This document shows, piece after piece, positions 16,401 to 24,967 of a stretch of DNA of 32,918 nucleotides. Origin of the DNA: Polaribacter sp. (GTDB taxonomy: Bacteria > Bacteroidota > Bacteroidia > Flavobacteriales > Flavobacteriaceae); contig JANREL010000067.1 in NCBI GenBank assembly GCA_030758355.1, forward strand, positions 1 through 32,918, read 5' to 3'. The translations under genes and the position numbers were made by a program. Under the pieces are notes generated by a model. It did no database searches and had not been told where the DNA came from. It was given only the letters and a program-made list of their open reading frames with translations. How positions within the stretch are numbered: the stretch's first letter is position 1; each line of letters starts with the position of its first letter.

Positions 16401-16466
16401 CTCGAGCGCAGTCGAGAGGTTTTTTTTAAAAGTAGTACATTAATTTAGGTCTCGACTGCGCTCGAG
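16401..16466. repeat. 17-bp perfect inverted repeat between argE and argH
   Basis: CTCGAGCGCAGTCGAGA (16401-16417) is the exact reverse complement of TCTCGACTGCGCTCGAG (16450-16466), with 32 bp between. Each arm is itself imperfectly palindromic (CTCGA...TCGAG). A run of eight T follows the left arm (16420-16427), so the left arm alone could act as a weak terminator. The GC-rich repeat stands out in AT-rich DNA and resembles the CTCGACTGCGCTCGA-type dispersed palindromes that I recall from many flavobacterial genomes (REP-like), rather than a gene-specific site. Confidence 0.75.
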
Positions 16467-16485
16467 CAGACAAACCAAGAAAAAA

Positions 16486-17763
16486 ATGAAACTTTGGGAT
16501 AAAGGATTTTCAATCGATAAAAAAATAGAACTTTTTACAGTTGGTAATGACCGTGAAATTGATATACACATTGCAAAATACGATGTAATTGCTTCGTTAG
16601 CTCATGCTAAAATGCTACATTCTATTAAACTGATTACCGAAAACGAATTGAAAGAGTTGGAAATTGGTTTGCAAAATATTGCCAAAGATATTGAAAATGG
16701 AACCTTTATCATTGAAGATTCCTTTGAAGATGTACACTCTAAAATTGAGTGGGAATTGACTCAAAAATTTGGGGAAGTTGGTAAAAAAATTCACACTGCA
16801 CGTTCTAGAAACGACCAAGTTTTAGTGGCTTTACAATTGTATTATAAAGAAAACTTGAATGAAGTAAATCAAAAAGTAAAAGTTCTTTTTGACACTTTAT
16901 TGCAACTAGCAGAAACTCACAAAAATCAATTTTTACCTGGTTATACACATTTACAAGTTGCCATGCCATCTTCTTTTGGACTGTGGTTTTCAGCCTATGC
17001 AGAATTGCTAATTGATGACGTTTATTTACTACATGCCGTTTCAAAAATTGTAGATCAAAATCCCCTGGGATCTGCTGCTGGATATGGAAGTTCGTTTCCT
17101 ATTGACAGAGAATTTACCACCAAAGAAATGAATTTCAGTACGTTAAAATTTAATGTGGTTGCAGCACAGATGAGTAGAGGAAAAAGCGAGCGTTCCATTG
17201 CTGCTGCTTTGGGTGGTTTATCCAATACTTTAGCACGTTTTTCTATGGATATTTGTTTGTATATGAGTCAGAATTTTGGTTTTATTTCTTTTCCTGACGA
17301 ATTGACTACTGGTAGTAGCATTATGCCACATAAAAAAAATCCTGATGTGTTTGAATTGATTCGTGGAAAATGCAATAAAATTCAGGCATTACAAACAGAA
17401 ATGATTCTTATTACCAATAATTTACCTTCTGGTTATCACAGAGATTTTCAGTTATTGAAAGAAAACATGATCAATGCTTTTGAAGATGTAAAAAATATCT
17501 TAGACATTTTCAACTTTGCCATTCAACAAATTATTGTGAAAGAAATTGATTTGAATGATGAGAAATACCACTATTTATTTACCGTTGATAGCATCAATAA
17601 TTTAGTTACTGAAGGGATGAGTTTTAGAGAAGCCTATCAAAAAATTGGTGGAGAAGTACAATCAGGTATTTACAAAGCTACTTTAGGTAAAAAACATACC
17701 CATATTGGAAGTATTCACAATTTAGGATTGGAAAAAATTCGAAAAAAGTTTCCCAGAGATTAA
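16486..17763 (+). CDS. argH: Argininosuccinate lyase
   Basis: Splits argininosuccinate into arginine and fumarate, the last step. It has 425 residues of the fumarase/aspartase superfamily: HTARSRNDQ at 103-111, YTHLQ with H155, and the superfamily signature GSSIMPHKKNP at 276-286 with the catalytic serine loop. The gene is separated from argE by 96 bp that contain the inverted repeat, so it may be part of the same transcript with reduced or uncoupled expression. Its TAA shares the palindrome TTAA (17760-17763) with the stop of crtY on the other strand. Confidence 0.95.
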   Translation: MKLWDKGFSIDKKIELFTVGNDREIDIHIAKYDVIASLAHAKMLHSIKLITENELKELEIGLQNIAKDIENGTFIIEDSFEDVHSKIEWELTQKFGEVGKKIHTARSRNDQVLVALQLYYKENLNEVNQKVKVLFDTLLQLAETHKNQFLPGYTHLQVAMPSSFGLWFSAYAELLIDDVYLLHAVSKIVDQNPLGSAAGYGSSFPIDREFTTKEMNFSTLKFNVVAAQMSRGKSERSIAAALGGLSNTLARFSMDICLYMSQNFGFISFPDELTTGSSIMPHKKNPDVFELIRGKCNKIQALQTEMILITNNLPSGYHRDFQLLKENMINAFEDVKNILDIFNFAIQQIIVKEIDLNDEKYHYLFTVDSINNLVTEGMSFREAYQKIGGEVQSGIYKATLGKKHTHIGSIHNLGLEKIRKKFPRD

Positions 17764-18899
17764 AAAATCCGCTTAAAAATTGCACGTATAAAATTGGCAG
17801 GCGGCATTTTCAACATGATGGATAAATCTTCTGTAAAAGACGTTTCTTCATCTAAAAATTTTAAAATCTTTTCTACGGAAGTTCTTTTGAATAAATGTCC
17901 AAATAATGAAGATCCTAAATGATTTTTCTCATGTAAAATATCCAATAATAACAGGTCATAAAACCAAAATTTATTGATTTTATAAAACGATGGTAAGGGT
18001 TTGTTTTCTTTTAAATGGTCAATTAATTGGGAAGTTTTTTTGGTCGTGTTTTTGAAGGTAAATCCTGTACTTGGTTTAGACCATCCTCCAGCAGTACCAA
18101 TATGAATGATATTATTAGAATTATTTTTCCAAAAATGATAACAAGTCATGGGTATTGACCCTTGTTCTTTTTCGGTAATGGTGAAGTTGGTGATGTTATT
18201 TTCTTTCAGATAAGTTTCGATTTCAGCTTCATATTCAGAAATGGGTAACAACTTTTCTGAAAACAAGGTATATTCAAAAAGTGCTTCATTTTTACTGAAA
18301 GGCAAAATATACATAAATCGTGTATTTCCCTTTTGTGGAATTTTAAAATCCATAAAGGTAGCCAAATCGTCATTAAAGGAATCTTCAGTTGTTTTTATAA
18401 AAAAACCGACAAAATGCTGCTGTAAAACTGGGTATTTTGTTTGAAGCTTGTATTTGTTTGAAAAAAGAATAGAGTTAAGAACAACTGTTGATGAAAATGA
18501 ACCCGCATCCGTAATAACAATTGCTGAACTTTCAGCCTGCTGAATTTCTAAAACGTTGGAAGCTATAAAGGTAATCTGTGGATTTTGATCTAACTGATTC
18601 CAAATTTTGTCGTAGATTTTTTTACTACGTATCATTTTATATTGATACGGTAAAATGGATTCTTCAAGCGAATGTATATCAGACTTGAATTGAATTTTAT
18701 CCCAAGTTTTGGCTAAAACATCATCCCATTCACCATTGTTCTTTTCCCAAAAACACCAAGTTCGGTCGTTGATTGACTTTTTCTCTTTGTCAATAATCAG
18801 GATTTTTTTTGTCTCAAAAAAAGAATCTTTTGACATCCTGTAGGCCATCATTAATCCTGAAGCTCCTGCACCAACTATGATATAATCGTAATTTTTCAT
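17760..18899 (-). CDS. crtY: Lycopene beta-cyclase (CrtY family)
   Basis: Cyclises both ends of lycopene to give beta-carotene; membrane-associated flavoprotein. It has 379 residues. The FAD-binding motif DYIIVGAGASGLMMAYRM is at 4-21, followed by DRTWCFWE at about 45-52; the cyclase motifs IHIGTAGGWSKPSTGFTF and a C-terminal LFGHLFKRT segment are present. It is the last gene of the carotenoid cluster, 77 nt after crtZ, so possibly on the same transcript. It converges on argH with a 4-bp overlap, leaving no room for a terminator. Confidence 0.92.
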   Translation of the reverse strand: MKNYDYIIVGAGASGLMMAYRMSKDSFFETKKILIIDKEKKSINDRTWCFWEKNNGEWDDVLAKTWDKIQFKSDIHSLEESILPYQYKMIRSKKIYDKIWNQLDQNPQITFIASNVLEIQQAESSAIVITDAGSFSSTVVLNSILFSNKYKLQTKYPVLQQHFVGFFIKTTEDSFNDDLATFMDFKIPQKGNTRFMYILPFSKNEALFEYTLFSEKLLPISEYEAEIETYLKENNITNFTITEKEQGSIPMTCYHFWKNNSNNIIHIGTAGGWSKPSTGFTFKNTTKKTSQLIDHLKENKPLPSFYKINKFWFYDLLLLDILHEKNHLGSSLFGHLFKRTSVEKILKFLDEETSFTEDLSIMLKMPPANFIRAIFKRIF

Positions 18900-18976
18900 C
18901 TTGTCAGTTGTGTATTACGATTCATAAATTATGATTTGATAGCATCTGTAAAAACAGGTAATTCTAAAAAAGTATT

Positions 18977-19423
18977 TTATAGGAATTCTCTAAAATATTT
19001 TAACGGAACAAACAACATCCCAAAACATTGACTTTCTTCTTTTCCCATATTTTTGTGATGTACTTTGTGACCTTTTCTCAGGGCTTTTAAATACCAACTA
19101 TTGGTGTTTTTAAACCACTTAAATCGTTGATGAATCAAGACATCATGGATTAAAAAATACGCCAATCCATATAATAAAATTCCTAAACCTATAAAAATTA
19201 AAAAAGTATAAGGAGTATTAGAGCCAAAAATAAACAACAACATGCTCGGAAATGCAAAAATCACAAAAAACAAGTCATTCTTTTCAAATACATTAGGATA
19301 CCCTGGTTGGTGATGGTCTTCGTGTAAAAACCATCCAAAACCGTGCATTACATATTTGTGCGTACACCAAGTAATGCCTTCCATCGTTATAAAAACCCCG
19401 AAGGTAATCAGTGCGTACAACAT
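18977..19423 (-). CDS. crtZ: Beta-carotene hydroxylase (CrtZ, fatty-acid-hydroxylase superfamily)
   Basis: Di-iron membrane hydroxylase that adds 3-OH groups to beta-carotene, giving zeaxanthin via cryptoxanthin. In 148 residues all four histidine clusters are present: HKYVMH at 22-27, HEDHH at 34-38, HDVLIH at 93-98 and HKVHH at 119-123. Hydrophobic helices lie between them. The start codon overlaps the crtB stop by one base (TAATG), so it is translationally coupled. No ketolase gene is seen nearby, so zeaxanthin is the predicted end product of this cluster. Confidence 0.93.
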   Translation of the reverse strand: MLYALITFGVFITMEGITWCTHKYVMHGFGWFLHEDHHQPGYPNVFEKNDLFFVIFAFPSMLLFIFGSNTPYTFLIFIGLGILLYGLAYFLIHDVLIHQRFKWFKNTNSWYLKALRKGHKVHHKNMGKEESQCFGMLFVPLKYFREFL

Positions 19424-20265
19424 TAGATAATATTTAATTTGTATTTTACGTAACTTCTTGCTAAAAGGTTAATTTTCATTGGATTAGAAATTCGAATTCT
19501 CGTATCCATGATTTTTTCTGAAGGTAAGTTTTTTAGTTTCTTCAACAATCGTCTGTAATATCTGTATGCCATATACACCCCAAATTTTGCTTCTACAGGC
19601 AATTTTAAGATGCCGTTTGTATACGCATAGTCAAAATCATCTTCTATCTCATCAATAATAAGTTGTTTTGAGGCCGCATCTAATTTTCCAAAATCGATAT
19701 TCGGGAAATACGAGCGATTCAACAACTCAAAATCGTCTTTTAAATCGCGCAAAAAGTTTACTTTTTGAAAAGCAGATCCTAAACGCATGGCAGCATCTCT
19801 TAACTCAACATACAGTTTTTCATCTCCGTTTACAAATACTTTCAAGCACATCAAACCTACTACATCTGCAGAACCAAAAATATATTCGTCATACTCTTCT
19901 TTGGTGTTGTATGTTGTTTTGTACAAATCAGCTTTCATGCTTTTTAGAAAAGCCTGCACCATTTCATCTGGAATATTATACTTATGAACCGTTTGTTGAA
20001 AAGAGTGCAAAATGGGGTTCAAACTTATTTTCTGTTCTTTGGCAAAATAATAGTCTTGTTCAAAATGACGCATCAACTGCTCTTTATCATAGTCATGAAA
20101 AGTATCTACGATTTCGTCGGCAAATCGCACAAAACCATAAATATTATAAATATCAGCTCTGATTTTTGGAGACAACATGTTTACAGCCATAGAAAAAGAA
20201 GTACTATATTTTTTAGTAACCATTTCGCTGCATCCATTTGAAACATCATCAAACAATTCTTTCAT
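19423..20265 (-). CDS. crtB: Phytoene synthase
   Basis: Condenses two GGPP molecules head to head into 15-cis-phytoene. It has 280 residues of the squalene/phytoene synthase family. The first Asp-rich motif is DEIVDTFHD, starting at D50, and the second is NFLRDLKDD, both needed for Mg2+-diphosphate binding; YSTSFSMA lies near the N-terminus. It lies 3 nt after crtI and overlaps crtZ by one base. The GGPP synthase that supplies the substrate is not in this window. Confidence 0.94.
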   Translation of the reverse strand: MKELFDDVSNGCSEMVTKKYSTSFSMAVNMLSPKIRADIYNIYGFVRFADEIVDTFHDYDKEQLMRHFEQDYYFAKEQKISLNPILHSFQQTVHKYNIPDEMVQAFLKSMKADLYKTTYNTKEEYDEYIFGSADVVGLMCLKVFVNGDEKLYVELRDAAMRLGSAFQKVNFLRDLKDDFELLNRSYFPNIDFGKLDAASKQLIIDEIEDDFDYAYTNGILKLPVEAKFGVYMAYRYYRRLLKKLKNLPSEKIMDTRIRISNPMKINLLARSYVKYKLNII

Positions 20266-20268
20266 ACA

Positions 20269-21738
20269 CTAATTTTGTTGATTTTTTACTATTAAATCCG
20301 AAGCAATTTTTCCAGAAATTAACGCCGGAGGAACTCCAGGTCCTGGAACGGTTAATTGCCCTGTAAAATATAAATTATTCACTTTTTTACTTTTTATTTT
20401 TGGCCTTAAAAATGCTGTTTGAAACAACGTATTTGCCAATCCGTATGCGTTTCCTTTGTAAGAGTTGTATTCTTCTACAAAATCATTTACGCAAAAAGAT
20501 TTTTTAAATATAATATTTTTTTGCACATCTTGGTTGGTTAATTTCTCTAAACGAGTAATTATTTTCTTAAAATACAATTCTCGTAATTCGTCTGTATCTT
20601 CCAAACCTGGTGCTAAAGGTATTAAAAATGTTGCAGCCTCGCAATCATCAGGAGCAAAAGAATCGTCAGTAATGCTTGAAAAGCTTGCATAAAACAATGG
20701 ATTATCAGGCCATTTTGGGGTGTCATAAATGTCTTTTGCATGCACATCAAAATCGCTGTCAAAAAATAAGGTGTGATGAGAAACGTTGGCTAATTTTTTA
20801 TCAAAAGCTACATAAAAAAGCAATGACGAAGGTGCAAAAGTCTTTTTAGACCAGTAATTTTCTGAATATTGACGTACATTTTCATTCAATAAAGTCTCTG
20901 TGTGATGATAATCTGCGCCACTCAATACCAAATCTGCTTCAATATCTTCACCATTTACCACCAAACCAATTACATTATTAGAAGCATCTGTTTTTATTTT
21001 ATCAACATTGGCATTGGTTCTAAATTCTACACCCAAACTCTCTGCCAACGCAACCATGCCTTCAACTACTTTATACATTCCTCCAATTGGATGCCAAGTT
21101 CCAAGTCCAAAATCAGCATAATTCATGAAATTGTAAAACGCAGGGGTGTTGCTTGGCTTAGCTCCTAAAAACAATACTGGAAACTCTAAAATCTGAATGA
21201 GTTTATTACTTTTAATGTTTTTACGCACCTCTTTTCTGATCGTAGACACAAATTGATTGAGCTTTGTCACTGTTTTTGGGGTTACCAACTCTAAAGGTGA
21301 AATACCAGGTTTGTAAACCAAATCTTTTATAGCAATGTTGTAATTAGATTGAGCAGAATCCATGAATTTTTTTAATTGTGTGGCACTGCCTTTTTCCTCT
21401 TGTTCAAAAGTTTGGTAAATCTCTTCTAAATTTCCATCAATAGTAATAGAGTCTTGTTCTCCAAAATACACCTGATATGCTGGTTTTAGTTTTTCTAAAA
21501 GGTAAAAATCGGAAGGTTTTTTACCAAAATCAGCAAAAAAGCGCTCGAAAACATCGGGCATCCAATACCAAGTCGGACCGATATCAAAAGTAAAACCGTC
21601 TTTTTTATACTGCCTTGCTCTTCCTCCTAAAGTCGTATTTTTTTCTAAAACGATTACTTCAAATCCTTCTTTAGATAGATAACATGATGCCGCTAAAGCA
21701 GAAAACCCTGAACCAATAATATATATTTTTTTTTTCAT
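20269..21738 (-). CDS. crtI: Phytoene desaturase (CrtI type)
   Basis: FAD-dependent desaturase and isomerase converting phytoene to lycopene. It has 489 residues: N-terminal dinucleotide fold IIGSGFSALAASCYL at 6-20 with LGGRARQYKKDGF and FDIGPTWYW after it, and the C-terminal carotenoid-oxidoreductase signature with LYFTGQLTVPGPGVPPALIS. It is the first structural gene of the cluster, 61 bp downstream of the MerR-type regulator and behind its own -7 element at 21755-21762, where the regulator would be expected to act. Confidence 0.94.
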   Translation of the reverse strand: MKKKIYIIGSGFSALAASCYLSKEGFEVIVLEKNTTLGGRARQYKKDGFTFDIGPTWYWMPDVFERFFADFGKKPSDFYLLEKLKPAYQVYFGEQDSITIDGNLEEIYQTFEQEEKGSATQLKKFMDSAQSNYNIAIKDLVYKPGISPLELVTPKTVTKLNQFVSTIRKEVRKNIKSNKLIQILEFPVLFLGAKPSNTPAFYNFMNYADFGLGTWHPIGGMYKVVEGMVALAESLGVEFRTNANVDKIKTDASNNVIGLVVNGEDIEADLVLSGADYHHTETLLNENVRQYSENYWSKKTFAPSSLLFYVAFDKKLANVSHHTLFFDSDFDVHAKDIYDTPKWPDNPLFYASFSSITDDSFAPDDCEAATFLIPLAPGLEDTDELRELYFKKIITRLEKLTNQDVQKNIIFKKSFCVNDFVEEYNSYKGNAYGLANTLFQTAFLRPKIKSKKVNNLYFTGQLTVPGPGVPPALISGKIASDLIVKNQQN

Positions 21739-21754
21739 ATGAATATTTGTTTAA

Positions 21755-21762
21755 CAAAAGTA
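21755..21762 (-). promoter_or_regulatory. -7 element for the crtI-crtB-crtZ operon
   Basis: The minus strand reads TACTTTTG, a perfect TAnnTTTG, 16 nt before the crtI ATG and between it and the regulator gene. No TTG is seen at -33, which would fit a promoter that is regulated or uses another sigma factor. Confidence 0.5.
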
Positions 21763-21799
21763 ACTATTAATTAAACGATTTCGTTGATATTGTGGAAAT

Positions 21800-22693
21800 T
21801 TATAAGACTTTTAACAAATCACTTATCGATTCATATAAATGAATTTGTTTTCCTAAAGGAAGGTGCTTAATTTTTTGAACTTTGTGACCAATAGCAATGA
21901 ATTTGTGATTGGTTTCTAACATTAAGTCGTTAATTTCATTGAAATAATCTTCTATTTTATCGTTATACGGTTGAATCGTTAACGAGGTAATGAAACAAAC
22001 TTCTTTGTCGTTTTCTAAAAAGTAATTTAAATTATTTAAGGGCAAACTTTGTCCTAAATAAATGGTGTGAAACCCTCTTAACACCAACTCATAATTCAAA
22101 TACAACAAGCCTAATTCGTGTATTTCGTTTTCTGGCAAAAACAAAACATAGGTTTTGTTGGTGTTGGTAATATTGTATTGTAATTTCTCGGTATTGGAAA
22201 GAATTTTTTGAGAAATTAAATTAGACATAAAATGCTCATGTGCAGGCAATAAAGTATCAGTATGCCACAACATTCCTATTTGTTCTAAAAAGGGAATGAA
22301 TACGTTTTTAAAAATTTCTCTGAATGTTTTTTTTTGTAATAAGGTATTATATGTGTTGTTAAACAACACCTTATCAAATTGATACATAGAGAGTTTCAAT
22401 GAATTTATTGCCTCATCACTCACAGCATTGCTAAACGCTAATTCTCTAGATTTTAACAAAATTTCATCATCAGTCATAGCAGCGATTTTCGAAATTTTGA
22501 AATCATTATTATTTAACAAAACAATATTTAAGAGTTTTGTTAGGTTTTCTGGCGAGTAGTATCTAATATTAGTATCTGTTCTATTAGGTTTCAACAGATT
22601 GTACCTTTTTTCCCATATACGTATCGTGTGCGCTTTGATTCCTGAAATATTTTCTAAATCTTTGATCGTGAAATCTTGCTTAATACTGTTCAA
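21800..22693 (-). CDS. CarH/LitR-like MerR regulator with B12-binding domain
   Basis: Light-responsive-type repressor candidate for the adjacent crt operon. Residues are numbered from a TTG at 22717, but I prefer the TTG at 22693 (residue 9), because the first TTG is part of a perfect -7 element. The MerR helix-turn-helix covers about 17-75 (FTIKDLENISGIKAHTIRIW). The helical bundle has W151 and E161-H162, matching the W-x9-EH motif that contacts adenosylcobalamin in CarH. The B12 domain has E198-x-H200-x-x-G203; H200 would ligate cobalt. The distal GG of the B12 motif reads GH (277-278). Divergent from a sigma-factor gene. B12 binding is strongly suggested but unproven. Confidence 0.85.
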   Translation of the reverse strand: MNSIKQDFTIKDLENISGIKAHTIRIWEKRYNLLKPNRTDTNIRYYSPENLTKLLNIVLLNNNDFKISKIAAMTDDEILLKSRELAFSNAVSDEAINSLKLSMYQFDKVLFNNTYNTLLQKKTFREIFKNVFIPFLEQIGMLWHTDTLLPAHEHFMSNLISQKILSNTEKLQYNITNTNKTYVLFLPENEIHELGLLYLNYELVLRGFHTIYLGQSLPLNNLNYFLENDKEVCFITSLTIQPYNDKIEDYFNEINDLMLETNHKFIAIGHKVQKIKHLPLGKQIHLYESISDLLKVL

Positions 22694-22714
22694 TTTATTT
22701 TGTTTTAAAGTAAA

Positions 22715-22722
22715 CAAAGTTA
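22715..22722 (-). promoter_or_regulatory. -7 element for the MerR/B12 regulator
   Basis: The minus strand reads TAACTTTG (perfect TAnnTTTG) in the 118-bp divergent gap with the sigma-factor gene. Its last three bases are the upstream TTG that could otherwise be taken as the regulator's start, which argues for the start at 22693. Confidence 0.5.
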
Positions 22723-22811
22723 TACATTTTTTTTATGAAAAGAATAGTTAAAAATAAATCTGTAACATTTTCTAATTTTACACTACTAATACTCAAAACG
22801 AACCAATTAGA

Positions 22812-23306
22812 GTGCAAAAAGATTTAGAAGCTGAATTTTTGTCAGATTTTGAAAAAAATCAAAATATTGCTCATAAAATCTGTAGAATGTATACTACAGA
22901 CAAAGAAGCACATAATGATTTGTTTCAAGAAATCACCATCCAACTTTGGAAAAATTATTCCAAGTTTCGTGGTGATGCTAAATTTAGTACTTGGATGTAT
23001 AGAGTGGCGTTGAATACGGCAATTTCATTGTATAGAAAATCAACTAAAAGCATAAAAACAGATGATTTTAGCGATGTGGCATTCAGAATTTCATCAACAG
23101 AATATGATGATACTGAAGAAAAACAATTAGAGGCCTTATACAAAGCCATCCATCAGTTGAATGATATTGACAAAGCATTGATTTTCTTGTATTTAGAGGA
23201 TAAAAATTTCCATGAAATTGCAGAAACATTGGGAATTTCAAACGTAAATGCTCGTGTTAAAATGAACAGAGCAAAGGAAAAATTAAAAAGTATTTTAAAC
23301 CCATAA
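22812..23306 (+). CDS. ECF-like sigma-70 family factor
   Basis: A 164-residue sigma factor with only regions 2 and 4. Region 2 (about 25-85) includes DLFQEITIQLWKNYSKFRG and KFSTWMYRVALNTAISLYR, the core-binding and -10 recognition helices. Region 4 (about 105-162) includes the helix-turn-helix NFHEIAETLGISNVNARVKM. The start is GTG at 22812, with no better ATG upstream. It is divergent from the MerR/B12 regulator and 2 nt ahead of a four-TM protein. In Myxococcus, light control of carotenoids uses an ECF factor with a membrane anti-sigma, so a link is tempting, but sequence alone does not show it. Confidence 0.9.
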   Translation: MQKDLEAEFLSDFEKNQNIAHKICRMYTTDKEAHNDLFQEITIQLWKNYSKFRGDAKFSTWMYRVALNTAISLYRKSTKSIKTDDFSDVAFRISSTEYDDTEEKQLEALYKAIHQLNDIDKALIFLYLEDKNFHEIAETLGISNVNARVKMNRAKEKLKSILNP

Positions 23307-23308
23307 AA

Positions 23309-23923
23309 ATGGATTTGTTAAATAAATATAAAGAAACTTGGAGCAAACAAATAGAGATGCCCTATAAATTCTCTACACAAGAGATTTACAAAATGGCTCA
23401 TGCCAAATCTTCTTCTATTGTGAAATGGATTTTTGTAATTGGAATTTTGGAGTTTATTTTTATGAACTCATTATACTTCTTTATGGACATGGAAGAGGCC
23501 TACAAACAATATGAGGAATTGGGTTTACAAAGCTTTGTGTTCTATTCTCAAATTGTAGCTTATGCAATCTTAATTTACTTTTTGGTACAATTTTATCAAA
23601 ATTATGTAAAGATCTCATCAGTAGCATCAACCAGATTATTGATGAAAAAAATCTTACAGACTCGTAAAACAGTGCGCAATTATGTGTTTTTCAATCTCAG
23701 CTACTTAGCTCTAACCATGATTGTAGTAACTATAGCTAGCATCAACATTAACATAGAGGATTTGAGCAACAAACAAATTTTGTTAGTGGTTTTCTTAATG
23801 TTGATTGCAACCCTTATTATTCTTGGGCTTTTCTGGTTATTCTATCAATTATTGTATGGCATCCTGTTGAAAAAACTCAACAGAAACTATAAAGAATTGG
23901 CAAAATTAGAATCGGAAATGTAA
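23309..23923 (+). CDS. Four-TM protein paired with the sigma factor
   Basis: A 204-residue membrane protein I cannot assign. A soluble N-terminus of about 36 residues (MDLLNKYKETWSKQ, IYKMAHAKSSSIVKW) precedes four predicted TM helices at about 38-60, 76-100, 126-148 and 156-186, with a charged C-terminal tail. It has no zinc-finger HxxxCxxC and no periplasmic sensor domain. The gene starts 2 nt after the sigma-factor stop, so the pair is co-expressed. An anti-sigma role is possible from position and from the cytoplasmic N-terminus; an unrelated transport or structural role cannot be excluded. Confidence 0.7.
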   Translation: MDLLNKYKETWSKQIEMPYKFSTQEIYKMAHAKSSSIVKWIFVIGILEFIFMNSLYFFMDMEEAYKQYEELGLQSFVFYSQIVAYAILIYFLVQFYQNYVKISSVASTRLLMKKILQTRKTVRNYVFFNLSYLALTMIVVTIASININIEDLSNKQILLVVFLMLIATLIILGLFWLFYQLLYGILLKKLNRNYKELAKLESEM

Positions 23924-23932
23924 TGCTCCTTT

Positions 23933-24955
23933 TTACTGAAAATTTCGCAATGCATCCAATAGGATAGCATGCATTTCGTTTGTATAATCCAAGTGCGTTA
24001 CAATTCTGATTTTTCCTTCCCCCATGGGTGTTAGTAAGATTTTTTGATCTTTCATTCGTTTGATAAAATTGTCATCACCAATGGCGGTATCCACATAAAA
24101 TATCACAATATTGGTTTCAATAGTTTCCACTTTGGTGACATACGAAACAGTTTTTAGTACAGCTCCTATTTCCTTAGCTTTTTGATGATCTTCTGCCAAT
24201 CTTTCCACATGATGATCCAAAGCATAGTCACAGGCTGATGCTAAAAACCCCACTTGCCTCATCCCTCCTCCATACAATTTTCGGATTCGCAGAGCTTTGT
24301 GAATGTGTTCTTTTGATCCCAACAACATTGAGCCTACAGGCGCTCCCAATCCTTTAGAGAAGCAAATAGAAATGGTATCAAACAGCTGTCCATATTGCTG
24401 GGGTGTTTCGTTTTTGGCAACCAATGCATTGAACAATCGTGCACCATCTAGATGAAAAGCCAAGTTCTTTTCTCTGGTTATTTTTTCTATTTTTTCCAGT
24501 TCCGAAAAATCCCAACACGCTCCTCCACCTTTGTTGGTAGTGTTTTCAATACACACCAATCTTGCATAGGGCAAATAAATTTGCGGACTTCCTGAAGATG
24601 CTTCTTCTAATTGAGCTGCAGAAAACATTCCCCTTGAGCCGTCAATCAATCTACAAGTCACGCCCGAGTGAAAAGCAGCTCCACCACTTTCGTAATTGTA
24701 TACATGGGCATATTTATCACAAAACAATAAATCTCCAGGTTGGGTATGTATTTTTATAGCCGCCTGATTCGCCATGGTTCCTGAAGGGAAAAACAGGGCA
24801 TCTTCCATGCCAAACATCGCTGCCACTTTTTTTTGTAGTGCATTGACTGTTGGATCCATACTAAAAACATCATCTCCAACTTGTGCGTGCATCATGGCTT
24901 GCAACATGCCAGGCGTAGGTTTGGTTACGGTATCTGAAATTAAATCGATAATCAT
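23933..24955 (-). CDS. Low-specificity L-threonine aldolase (PLP, beta-eliminating lyase family)
   Basis: Cleaves L-threonine or allo-threonine to glycine and acetaldehyde. It has 340 residues of PLP fold type I: SDTVTKPTPGM at 7-17, GDDVFSMDPT at 27-36, FPSGTMANQ at 56-64, the PLP-ring aspartate in HLDGARLFN (D170) and the Schiff-base lysine K201 in CFSKGLGAPVGS. All are intact. It lies 12 nt downstream of the metalloprotease gene on the same strand and is probably co-transcribed with it; a functional link is not evident. Stereospecificity (L versus L-allo) cannot be told. Confidence 0.92.
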   Translation of the reverse strand: MIIDLISDTVTKPTPGMLQAMMHAQVGDDVFSMDPTVNALQKKVAAMFGMEDALFFPSGTMANQAAIKIHTQPGDLLFCDKYAHVYNYESGGAAFHSGVTCRLIDGSRGMFSAAQLEEASSGSPQIYLPYARLVCIENTTNKGGGACWDFSELEKIEKITREKNLAFHLDGARLFNALVAKNETPQQYGQLFDTISICFSKGLGAPVGSMLLGSKEHIHKALRIRKLYGGGMRQVGFLASACDYALDHHVERLAEDHQKAKEIGAVLKTVSYVTKVETIETNIVIFYVDTAIGDDNFIKRMKDQKILLTPMGEGKIRIVTHLDYTNEMHAILLDALRNFQ

Positions 24956-24967
24956 TTGTTGTCTTTT

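Noticed and set aside
19668-20162. 164-codon open frame opposite crtB
   Set aside because: It is wholly antisense to a well-supported phytoene synthase and has no family features; a shadow of the crtB codon pattern.
17760-21738. Carotenoid ketolase or GGPP synthase within the crt cluster
   Set aside because: Only crtY, crtZ, crtB and crtI are present; no additional frame with ketolase or prenyltransferase motifs was found.
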